Of a stretch of DNA of 64,000 bases, positions 55,593-64,000 are shown in pieces. Positions within the stretch are counted from its first letter, which is position 1, and each line of letters begins with the position of its first letter. A program made the translations under genes and the position numbers. Location of the stretch: assembly GCF_000550805.1 (NCBI RefSeq), contig NZ_CP004353.1, positions 1,364,001-1,428,000 on the forward strand, in the 5' to 3' direction. Origin of the DNA: Corynebacterium vitaeruminis DSM 20294. GTDB lineage: Bacteria; Actinomycetota; Actinomycetes; Mycobacteriales; Mycobacteriaceae. The notes beneath the pieces were generated by a model. The model was not told the DNA's origin. It did not search any database and worked only from the letters and a program-made list of their open reading frames with translations.

Positions 55593-56518
55593 TTAGGCGG
55601 CCTGGGTTTGCCGTGAGTATTCCTCGCGGTTTTGTTTGATGGTCTTGTAGCCTAGCCCGGCTTTGACTCTGCGGTTATTGTACCAATCGATGTATTGATC
55701 TATTTTCCGGATTAGCTCAGCGATGGTGTAGTTTTCGCAGGCTCTGGCGGTGGGGAATAGATCGCGTTTGAGCATCCCGAAGAAGCCCTCTGCCACGGCA
55801 TTGTCACCGCTTGTGGCTTTTCGTGACATCGATGGGATAAACCGTGGGGTGTCCTTGTCGCCGGCCGCGTTGCACCAGGCTTGGCTTCGGTATTGGCCGC
55901 CACGATCGGTGTGGACGATCGGGCAGGACTTTTCTTCTAGTGTGGCAAGTCCTTCTTCTAGCATGACAACGGCTAGTTCCGTGGTGGGGTGACAACCAGC
56001 AGTCGCGGATATCACCATCCCATCAAACAAATCCACCAGCGGGGAAAGATACAGTTTCCCGTCTTTGGCTTTGAATTCGCTGATATCAGTCACCAGCCGT
56101 TGGCCCGGGTGATCGGCATGAAAGTCATGCTGCAGCGGCGCATCGGGGTAGGTGGCGTTATGGGTCGTAAAGTGCGTAGATGGTTGTCCCCACCTAGGTG
56201 GCAGCTGCCCGTCATCACCGACGAGGATGAGGTTTTCTGGGCAGTGCTGGTTTTCGCCTTCATAGGAGCTGTACACGCCTTTCCTGCGCTGGACAGGCTG
56301 AAGGTTTTCTTCGGCCATGATTTCACGGACGAGTTTTTCATTGGCTCTCAACCCCTGGCTGCGTAGGATTTGGTGCACAACTCGGTACCCATAGATCGCC
56401 CCGCAGGCTCCGGCTTCTTGCGTAGCAGTGGTACAGAGCGTTCGGATTGCCTCTACGAGTTGACCGCGGCGCTTGTGGCGTTGCGCACGGTTGTCAGCTT
56501 GGGCGTTGAACCAAAAAT
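55593..56518 (-). pseudogene. rve-type transposase, C-terminal part
   Basis: Minus-strand frame beginning in FWFNAQADNRAQRHKRRGQL, through HQILRSQGLRANEKLVREIM, to the catalytic core: Asp in LVTDISEFKAKDGKLYL, Asp in IVHTDRGGQYRS and Glu in NAVAEGFFGMLKRDLF, ending YKTIKQNREEYSRQTQAA. Separated from its N-terminal part by the IS256-type element. Confidence 0.92.
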
Positions 56519-57954
56519 GAGGGTGTCAAGTTGTTTGTGTGTGGGGCTGAATCTTACATGTATTTGTCGAAGCGGTCGGGGTAGGCCACAGCCATCTGGT
56601 TGATGGCGTGTTTCCATCCGGCAACCCGTCCACCTTCCACGAGCCGGCCAGCAGAGGCGGAGACGCGTTTGCCTTCCCTAGCCCGCTTGACTGCTCGTTT
56701 GTCTTCGATATGGCAGATCATCAGCCACAGCGTCTTCATCGCTGACTCATCATTAGTGAACTGCACCCTGTTCCGGGTGGCCTTCCGCAGCTCATTATTG
56801 AAAGATTCAATCGAGTTCGTCGTATAGATCACCTTCCTCGCAGCCGGTGGGAACTGCAGAAACGGGGTAAACCTCTCCCACGCATCCCGCCACACCTTCA
56901 CCGACCTCGGGTACTTCTCACCTAGTTCAGACGCCTCGAACTCATCCAAGGCTGCGGCAGCGGTTGGCTCATCCGGTGCGGTGTAGACCTTTTTCAACGC
57001 TGCAGATACGGCCCTACGATCCCCGTAGGAAACCCACCTATTTGCCGCCCTGATCAGGTGCACGATACACGTTTGAACCATGGACCCAGGCCAGGTGGAT
57101 TCCACGGCTTCTGGTAGGCCTTTGAGCCCGTCGCAGCAGACGATGAAGACATCTTTGACACCGCGGTTAGCGAGGTTGGAACACACCTGGGCCCACAACG
57201 ATGCTCCTTCCTCCTTGGCGATCCACAAGCCCAGGATGTGCTTGATTCCTTCGAGATCCACTCCGATGGCCATGTACGCAGACTTGTTGATCACACGGCC
57301 CCCATCACGGACCTTGATTCGCAACGCGTCAAGGAAGATGACTGGGTAGAACTCATCCAACTGGCGGTTTTGCCACACCATGACTTCATCAAGTACGGCG
57401 TCGGTAATCGCCGAGATTGTCTCGTGGGAGATATCCACACCCATCGTGGTGGCGAGATGATGCTGGATATCACGGATTGTCATGCCACCTGCGTACAAGC
57501 TGATGATCAGATCATCGATATCGGTTAAACGCCTCGAGCCTTTCGGCACCATCGTGGGGACAAACGTGCCAGCTCTGTCTCTTGGGACGTCCACGGTGAC
57601 CGGCCCGTAGTTCGAGTCAATGGTCTTCGGGTAGCTGCCGTTTCGGTGATTATCCGTACCGACAGCGGCTTTACCGTCTCGATCACCAGCCTGATACCCC
57701 AGGTGGGCATCCATTTCAGCGTTCAAACCCCTTGTAATCGAGGCCTGTAACATGCCTCGAACTAGGTCGTTCGCATCAGTGGTAGAGGTACCGAGCTCAT
57801 CAATCAACTTCGCGATTTCTGGGTTAGCAAGCAGCTTCTGCTCGATTGCGTCAATCTTGGCCTTATCGGCTGGGTCTCGTCGTGCCACAGTCATCATTCT
57901 GGTCTATCTCCTTATGCGGGTCGGGCACCCACACACAAACCATCAGACACTCTC
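56519..57954 (-). mobile_element. IS256-type insertion sequence
   Basis: 1436 bp, terminal repeats GAGGGTGTCAAGTTGTTTGT left and GAGAGTGTCTGATGGTTTGT (complement) right, both continuing GTGTGG. An 8-bp target duplication CCAAAAAT lies at 56511-56518 and 57955-57962, the usual size for IS256. Removing the element plus one copy rejoins the outer transposase in frame at STYFW-FNAQAD. Confidence 0.95.
56554..57897 (-). CDS. IS256-family transposase
   Basis: 447 aa, full length. Mutator-type (MULE) transposase: MLQASITRGLNAEMDAHLGY near residue 49, GMTIRDIQHHLATTMGVDIS, the first Asp in YPVIFLDALRIKVRDGG, the second in DVFIVCCDGLKGLPEAV and the Glu in TTNSIESFNNELRK. No frameshift or stop, so the element may be active. 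Confidence 0.95.
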   Translation of the reverse strand: MMTVARRDPADKAKIDAIEQKLLANPEIAKLIDELGTSTTDANDLVRGMLQASITRGLNAEMDAHLGYQAGDRDGKAAVGTDNHRNGSYPKTIDSNYGPVTVDVPRDRAGTFVPTMVPKGSRRLTDIDDLIISLYAGGMTIRDIQHHLATTMGVDISHETISAITDAVLDEVMVWQNRQLDEFYPVIFLDALRIKVRDGGRVINKSAYMAIGVDLEGIKHILGLWIAKEEGASLWAQVCSNLANRGVKDVFIVCCDGLKGLPEAVESTWPGSMVQTCIVHLIRAANRWVSYGDRRAVSAALKKVYTAPDEPTAAAALDEFEASELGEKYPRSVKVWRDAWERFTPFLQFPPAARKVIYTTNSIESFNNELRKATRNRVQFTNDESAMKTLWLMICHIEDKRAVKRAREGKRVSASAGRLVEGGRVAGWKHAINQMAVAYPDRFDKYM

Positions 57955-58731
57955 CCAAAAATACGTGGATTCAGCAATCCCTACACACCGACGTGCCAGC
58001 ACCGCAGTGAACCCGGCTTCACGTAGAAGATTGACCATTGTCGCTTTCTCCGGTGTCTTTACCGGAGGCTCGCCTTTTCCCAGCACCACCACCATTGCTT
58101 CAGCGGTGGCACGAAGGTTGCGTTCTTCGATCAGCAGTTTACGCAGTTCCTCTGGGTCATCGGGTAAATCATCAACAGCTAAAGGCTGTGAGACCACCCC
58201 GTACATAGCTGGGGCAACCCCCTCGGGAACAACAATGTCATCGCCTATTTCCTGTGCTGCAGCCACTTCGACATCAGCAGGAACCCTCACACCAGCGGTC
58301 CTTGCCGCGCGTTGGGCAGCGTAGGCGTCCCGGCGGCGTTCATTGTTATCTTTTCGATCGCGTACCACGGTTTCCATGATCACACGAGCAGCCTCATCTA
58401 TGTCATCGAATTGACTGTTTTCGATCATATGGCGAGTGTTTCTCACCCAGCAGTAAATCGTGGAAGGATTAATCCCCAAACGCCTGCCCAATGCTGTCGC
58501 GGTAGCATCCGTGAGCACCATCCGCGACACTACGAACCCGATCAGCTTCGGATCTCCTATTCGCTGATCAGTCACCACGCCCTGAATCCGCCACCGACGC
58601 ACTGTCGTCGCTGACGGACCGTTAGGACCAAGCAGCCGCGCGACTTCATTCTCATCACAACCTTGATCAAATAGCTCTAGCGCCCGCCGACGGATCGCCT
58701 TCGAATAGCCCATAACAGGCCCCTCATTCAT
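57955..58731 (-). pseudogene. rve-type transposase, N-terminal part
   Basis: About 257 codons: GYSKAIRRRALELFDQGCDE with a DNA-binding helix-turn-helix (ENEVARLLGPNGPSATTVRR), a second HTH-like segment LGRRLGINPSTIYCWVRNTR, and GFTAVLARRCVGIAESTYFW where it is cut. Joined to the C-terminal part it would give a single uninterrupted transposase of up to 564 aa. Confidence 0.9.
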
Positions 58732-58764
58732 CGGGGCCGCATAAGCTCCAACAAAACTTCCGCA

Positions 58765-59583
58765 CAGCCACGCGGGGAAGGAAGAACGCTACGAAATCGA
58801 CAGTTCAATATCGACTATTCGGGTCCGAGCCCGTTCGATGCGATCGTGAGTCTCGAAGAGCAAAAACACTGGGCTTGCGGGGATTTCGCCTTCGACATAT
58901 CGCAGTTCAGGAGGGGAGCGGGGCGCCCGCTCAAGGGCCATCCCAAATTGATGAATCACCCATTCGCGCAAAAGGAGCATCCCTTTTGGTGTCTTCCTGA
59001 CGGGTCGCCATTTCCGATTGCCGCTTCGGTGATTGGTGATCTAGGTTCCACTTTGTCTGCCGTGCCATGTGCCGTGGAGCTGGAGAAGAAGTATTGGACA
59101 ATCAGTGATTGTCCCTCTACAGCCGGGGGCAGGCTCGCAACACTGAACGTGGGGTGTTTGGAAATCTACGTGTGCGGGCGCCACTTTGAGCAGTTGGTGT
59201 TAGATGATGGGGAAGTACTCCAGGTTCCCATGGCATTTCTTAATCTTGCCCCGGGATCATTTCTCAAATATGCAGGCGGAAAAATGTCCATTAAAGAGCA
59301 ATGGCAGCCGTTGTTTGATGAGCTCCCGCTCTTTTATTACTCGCATTCCTATTCGGTGACTACTACCGATGCGTTGTTTTTTCCTTCCGGGCTGGTCCAA
59401 GAGATTTTGAAAGAGCCACTGGTGAGGGAGGCTTTGCAGACACTATGTTTGAAACTCATGCGTAGAGGGGAAGCGAGCCTTTTCCGTCGCTGGCATAGCG
59501 AAGACCTTGCAACGCTTGCCTATCAGCAGGTCGTGACTCAGTATTCCGGGGATCCAGCTGCCGAAATTCTGTCTTCGTCTTAA
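58765..59583 (+). pseudogene. GIY-YIG nuclease-type protein, C-terminal part
   Basis: About 270 codons in an open frame. The opening RNRQFNIDYSGPSPFDAIVS and LEEQKHWA is what usually follows the GIY-YIG domain in this family, so this is the downstream half of the gene at 55276. The rest (HPFWCLPDGSPFPIAASVIG, YVCGRHFEQLVLDDGEV, LPLFYYSHSYSVTTTDALFF) is not a domain I recognise. A GTG at 58846 could allow separate translation. Total protein before disruption would be about 370 aa. Confidence 0.75.
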
Positions 59584-59917
59584 TCTGCCCACGTTGGATG
59601 CCAAATCGAGGCATAGGAAAGGCGTAGTCCTGATCCATCGTGCGGTCGTTCACGAGATCAACGGATGGAATTTGTGCGAGATCAGCGAGGGTCTCACCTG
59701 TGTGAAGAGTAGATCTCTGTGGTCAAGCTGCTGGGGGCCTCGGTGCCTCAGATACCTTGGCTGTCTGACCCCGTGTGTTTCGACAGTCCTCATTGGACAA
59801 AAGAGGTTGAGGGCGACGAACCCCTCGCAGGGAAGCGCAGGGACACTGGAGGCGAAGCTACAGGTGCGTGCGAGCTGCTTTTACTAATTCAAAGCGATGC
59901 GGCCTTCACTGCCATCG
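59584..59917. other. 334 bp without a recognisable gene
   Basis: Only short frames are present. A minus-strand stretch near 59600-59700 reads GETLADLAQIPSVDLVNDRT, which looks like protein but has no visible start or family and may be a gene remnant. No repeat, tRNA or strong terminator is seen. Confidence 0.4.
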
Positions 59918-60505
59918 CTACGCGCAAGAGGCCTTAGGCAGGAAAATCCGGTCAAGATGATACTGAAGCGCGGCCTTGTTTTCCTCGGCGCCGCGGTAGC
60001 CGCCGAGTACCGCGGTCGGGTCGATGAGACCCCACAGGATCTTTGCCTCGTGGGCGGGGTCGATGCCTGCGCGAAGGTCGGCTGCCTCGAGGATCGAACG
60101 CACGAGCGCGATCACGCGGCGTGGTCCGCGCGCGAACTCGCCGGGGTCGGTGTTGACGACGGAGTGGAAAAAGGCGACGTGGGCTCTCGCGTCCCGCATC
60201 GACACATCGTCCGCGGGGAGCAGGGCCTCGGCGATGCCCTCGATCTGCGCGCGCGGCGTGCCCGCCGACACCGCGTTCTCCACGGCGGCGCGGGCGGCGT
60301 CGGTAAGCGCCTGCTGGGCGGACGCCTGTAGCGCTTGGGCGGTGGGGAAGTAGTGCTGCACCTTGCCCGCGGAGACACCCGCGCGCGCCGCGACCCCGCG
60401 GAAGGTGACGGCCGCCGTGCCGCCACCGGCGGCGAGGTCGATGGCGGCCTCGACCAGCGTGGCGCGGATCTCTTCGTGGTTGCGGCGCTCGGTCACCCCA
60501 TTCAC
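59918..60505 (-). CDS. TetR-family transcriptional regulator
   Basis: 195 aa from GTG 60505 (GTG 60496 is an alternative). N-terminal DNA-binding domain: IRATLVEAAIDLAAGGGTAA and VAARAGVSAGKVQHYFPT (recognition helix). The C-terminal ligand domain is of the TetR_C_6-like type. It is divergent from the alpha/beta hydrolase gene and the palindrome between them is its likely operator. Confidence 0.9.
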   Translation of the reverse strand: MNGVTERRNHEEIRATLVEAAIDLAAGGGTAAVTFRGVAARAGVSAGKVQHYFPTAQALQASAQQALTDAARAAVENAVSAGTPRAQIEGIAEALLPADDVSMRDARAHVAFFHSVVNTDPGEFARGPRRVIALVRSILEAADLRAGIDPAHEAKILWGLIDPTAVLGGYRGAEENKAALQYHLDRIFLPKASCA

Positions 60506-60509
60506 ATTA

Positions 60510-60525
60510 CAATACAGCTGTATTG
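60510..60525. promoter_or_regulatory. Perfect 16-bp palindrome, probable TetR operator
   Basis: CAATACAGCTGTATTG is fully self-complementary. It lies 4 nt outside the tetR GTG and 15 nt before the hydrolase ATG, so one repressor could shut off both genes. Confidence 0.8.
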
Positions 60526-60540
60526 AAAAGGTGGTGCGGC

Positions 60541-61584
60541 ATGAAGAAGGCGCTGAGGATCGCGGGAGTCGTGCTGGCGGCGCTGCTCGCCGCGGGCGCG
60601 ATGGGCGTCGGGGGCTGGGCGTGGTACACGACGGGCTACCACGGCCGCCTCGTCAGGGCGCTGGAGAAGGCGGGCTTCGCCGAGCAACGGGTCGAGGTGA
60701 ACGGTGTGGAGCTCAACGTCGGGGTCAGCCGGCCCCGCGACGCCACCCCGATCGTCCTCATCCACGGCCAGGCGAGCGCCTGGCGGCAATACGGATACGC
60801 GTTGCGCGACCTCGCGAGGACGAATCAGATCTTTGCGATCGACGTGCCCGGGCACGGCGGGTCGGCGCGGATGGGCTCCTATAAGGCGACTGAGGTCGCG
60901 GAGGTGCTGGCGGGCTACATCGCCACCATCGGCCAACCTGTGACGCTGAGCGGTCACTCCTCCGGAGGGCAACTCGCCGCCATCATCGCGGCGGCGCACC
61001 CCGAGCTGGTGAAGTCGGTCGTTCTGGAAGACCCGCCCTTCTTTGCAACTGAGCTTCCCGCGGCCAAGAACACGTGGAACTACCAGGACCTGGCAACCGA
61101 GACCCACGAGTTCCTCGCCAGCGGGGAGGACGACTGGCAGGGCTACCAGTGGCGCACCCAGAAGCTGTGGGAGTTCTTCGGGGGCTCGGCGCAGGGATTC
61201 ATCGACGACGGAGCGGACTACCACGAGAAGCACCCGGGGGAGCCCATCACACTGTGGATGATGCCGCCCGCCATGAACGAGGCGGAGGTGTACGTGATGG
61301 ACTACGACCCGGCCTTCGGGGACGCCTTCTATACCGGCTATTGGAACGAGGGCTTCGATCAGGCGGCCACGCTCGCGGCCATCAAAGCGCCGGTCACCTA
61401 TGTCCACTGCCGGGCGCGTTATGAGGGCGAGGTGCTCCTCGCGGCCGCGAGCGACGCCGACGCTGCACGGGTCATGGAGTCGCTACCTGCGGGCGCCACA
61501 AAGATCGAGTCGGACTCGGGGCACAACTTCCCCGTGGAGAAGCGGGAGCAGTTCGTTGACATCATCCGCAGCACGGTAAATTAG
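60541..61584 (+). CDS. Alpha/beta hydrolase with N-terminal membrane anchor
   Basis: 347 aa. Residues ~6-28 (RIAGVVLAALLAAGAMGVGG) form a membrane segment or uncleaved signal, so the enzyme probably faces the cell surface. Hydrolase fold: LIHGQASAWRQYG near 77 (oxyanion hole), nucleophile elbow SGHSSGGQLAA with Ser near 141, and the catalytic His in SDSGHNFPVEKREQFVD near 329. The substrate is unknown. An AAGGTGGTG ribosome site precedes the ATG. Divergent TetR gene suggests induction by a small molecule, possibly a lipid or ester. Confidence 0.87.
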   Translation: MKKALRIAGVVLAALLAAGAMGVGGWAWYTTGYHGRLVRALEKAGFAEQRVEVNGVELNVGVSRPRDATPIVLIHGQASAWRQYGYALRDLARTNQIFAIDVPGHGGSARMGSYKATEVAEVLAGYIATIGQPVTLSGHSSGGQLAAIIAAAHPELVKSVVLEDPPFFATELPAAKNTWNYQDLATETHEFLASGEDDWQGYQWRTQKLWEFFGGSAQGFIDDGADYHEKHPGEPITLWMMPPAMNEAEVYVMDYDPAFGDAFYTGYWNEGFDQAATLAAIKAPVTYVHCRARYEGEVLLAAASDADAARVMESLPAGATKIESDSGHNFPVEKREQFVDIIRSTVN

Positions 61585-61589
61585 GGCAC

Positions 61590-62423
61590 ATGACAGTAGA
61601 CCTCGACTTTGAGAACGCATTTACCGAGCGCACGCCGCGCATCGTGAAGGCAGCGAAGCTGCACCGCGCGCCGGAACGCCGGAAGGCGAAGTCGTTCATC
61701 GTCGAGGGGGAGAACTCGGTCGAGGCGGCCGTCGCCACGGGCGCGGCCCAGGACGTGTTCGTGACGGAGAAGGCCGCGGAGCGCTTCGAACCCATCGTTC
61801 GCATGGCCGGGCACATGAATGTCTACGTGCACCCGATCACCGAGCGCGCGGCCAAGCACCTATCCGACACCAACGCCACGCCGGGCATCTTCGCCGTCTG
61901 CGAGCCGGTCCTGTGGTCCACGGGCAAGGCGCTCGGCGGGCGCCCGAACCTCGTGAGCGTTCCCGTGCTCACCAACGACCCGGGCAACGCCGGGACCCTC
62001 ATCCGCGTGTCGGACGCGATGGGGGCGGACGCGGTCATCTTCGCTGGCGAGACCGTGGATCCGCTCTCCTCGAAGGTGGTGCGCTCCTCGGCGGGGTCGA
62101 TCTTCCACCTGCCCGTCGCGCGTGACACCAACATCAAGGACGTGCTGGGGCAGCTGCGCGCGAAGGGGCTGCAGATTCTGGCCACCGCGGCCGACGGCGA
62201 GGTCAACCTCGACGAGGCGGAGGAGCTGCTGGCCAAGCCGACCGCGTGGCTGTTCGGCAACGAGGCGCACGGGCTGGGGGAGGAGCTCCTCGCGCTGGCC
62301 GACCACCGCGTGCGCATCCCGATCCGGGGGCGCGCCGAGTCGCTCAACCTCGCCACGGCGGCCTCGATCTGTCTGTACGAGTCGGCCAAGGTTCAGGTCA
62401 CCCGCATCGCGGACGCCCGGTAG
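61590..62423 (+). CDS. TrmH/SpoU-family RNA 2'-O-methyltransferase
   Basis: 277 aa. N-terminal substrate-binding domain (FIVEGENSVEAAVATGAAQD) and SPOUT domain with motif 1 NDPGNAGTLIRVSDAMGADA near 130, motif 2 WLFGNEAHGL near 223 and motif 3 IRGRAESLNLATAASICLYE near 250, the trefoil-knot SAM site. rRNA or tRNA ribose methylation is expected; exact target unknown. TAAATT (61577-61582, made of the previous gene's stop region) is exactly 7 nt before ATG 61590. Position before pheST is shared with other actinobacteria. Confidence 0.92.
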   Translation: MTVDLDFENAFTERTPRIVKAAKLHRAPERRKAKSFIVEGENSVEAAVATGAAQDVFVTEKAAERFEPIVRMAGHMNVYVHPITERAAKHLSDTNATPGIFAVCEPVLWSTGKALGGRPNLVSVPVLTNDPGNAGTLIRVSDAMGADAVIFAGETVDPLSSKVVRSSAGSIFHLPVARDTNIKDVLGQLRAKGLQILATAADGEVNLDEAEELLAKPTAWLFGNEAHGLGEELLALADHRVRIPIRGRAESLNLATAASICLYESAKVQVTRIADAR

Positions 62424-62465
62424 GCGGGCGGGGGAATGCGCGCACCCTCCGAAGCGGGGCGCTAG

Positions 62466-63596
<1,131 letters not shown>

Positions 63597-63650
63597 CACT
63601 CGTCACCTGCTATCTGAACTCACAGACTTTCTAATAAGGAGAAAACTTTC

Positions 63651-64000
63651 ATGCTGATCGCTCAGAGTTGGGTGACGAAACTGCTCGGGTACTCCAACCC
63701 CGGCTGGAACGTGAGCGCCGAGGAGCTGGACTCGGGCTACGTCCGCGTTGGCTTCGAGACCGAGGGCTACGCCGCGATCCCCGAGACCACCGGCCCGCTG
63801 GTCATCGGCCGCGTGGAGAGTATCGAGGAGCTCACCGGCTTCAAGAAGCCGATCCGCCACTGCATGGTCAACGTCGGCGACGCCAACGGCACCGGCGAGC
63901 TGCAGTCCATCGTTTGCGGCGCCCGCAACTTCGTCGAGGGCTCCACCGTGGTGGTCTCCCTGCCGGGCACCGTGCTGCCGGGCAACTTCGCCATCGCCAC
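63651..64000 (+). CDS. pheT: Phenylalanyl-tRNA synthetase beta subunit, N-terminal part
   Basis: First ~116 codons only; the gene leaves the window. MLIAQSWVTKLLGYSNPGWN and the EMAP/tRNA-binding domain (GRVESIEELTGFKKPIRHCM, VGDANGTGELQSIVCGARNF) identify PheT. AAGGAGA lies 8 nt before ATG 63651. Confidence 0.95.
   Translation, partial: MLIAQSWVTKLLGYSNPGWNVSAEELDSGYVRVGFETEGYAAIPETTGPLVIGRVESIEELTGFKKPIRHCMVNVGDANGTGELQSIVCGARNFVEGSTVVVSLPGTVLPGNFAIA

Larger units (their letters stand above)
55571..58764 (-). mobile_element. rve-type (IS3-like) insertion sequence in the GIY-YIG gene, carrying a nested IS256-type element
   Basis: Ends TGCGGAGGTTTTGTTGGAG (55571-55589) and the complement of TGCGGAAGTTTTGTTGGAG (58746-58764), 18 of 19 identical. 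Without the inner element it is 1750 bp and encodes one transposase. No convincing target duplication is seen (GGCC left, CAGC right); a 4-bp duplication would restore the host frame. Confidence 0.88.

Noticed and set aside
59719-59937. 72-codon plus-strand frame after the GIY-YIG remnant
   Set aside because: It runs into the end of the tetR gene and shows no conserved features.

Overview
High-GC (roughly 60-65%) actinobacterial chromosome, almost certainly a Corynebacterium species. The gene order ddl-thiL-ung-DAK2-recG-rsmD-coaD, polA-rpsA-ptsG-coaE-uvrB-usp-uvrA-infC-rpmI-rplT-pheST matches the Corynebacterium backbone as I remember it. Leaderless-type promoters, a GlxR-like site at ptsG and glutamate-type ABC transporter genes agree with this. 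Species cannot be fixed from the window alone.

Layout. 0-15.6 kb: core genes for cell wall (ddl), thiamine (thiL), repair (ung, recG), rRNA modification (rsmD), CoA (coaD), a TSUP exporter, a polar amino-acid ABC transporter (three genes, minus strand) and a DUF368 membrane protein. 15.8 kb: a tRNA with anticodon CAA, followed by a codon-biased, AT-richer type I restriction-modification cassette hsdM-hsdS-hsdR (16.2-22.5 kb) and about 1 kb of sequence I cannot assign. 24.0-25.7 kb: an ArsR regulator, YraQ/ArsP-type permease and thioredoxin-like protein cassette. 25.8-48.4 kb: core genes again (polA, rpsA, ptsG, coaE, uvrB, usp, a HelD-like ATPase, uvrA, infC-rpmI-rplT).

48.4-59.6 kb is a transposon-scarred accessory zone. 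A gluconate cluster (gntR < > gntP-gntK) has its permease gene cut by an IS3-type element, which is itself cut by an IS21-type element (istA/istB). Next to it a GIY-YIG nuclease-type gene is cut by a second rve-type element, itself cut by an IS256-type element. In both nested pairs the inner element's target duplication can be read and removing it restores the outer transposase frame exactly. 59.9-64 kb returns to ordinary sequence: a TetR/hydrolase pair sharing a perfect palindrome, a TrmH-family methyltransferase, pheS and the start of pheT.

The least expected signals are: a dispersed short repeat around CTTGTCGACGCC, present about a dozen times, mostly intergenic but also inside coding sequence; an infC that starts with ATC behind a terminator-like leader; a recurring TANNNT box 6-9 nt before start codons (leaderless genes); a duplicated DUF3515 protein; and several decayed genes. 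I see no CRISPR array, prophage or clearly new defence system.
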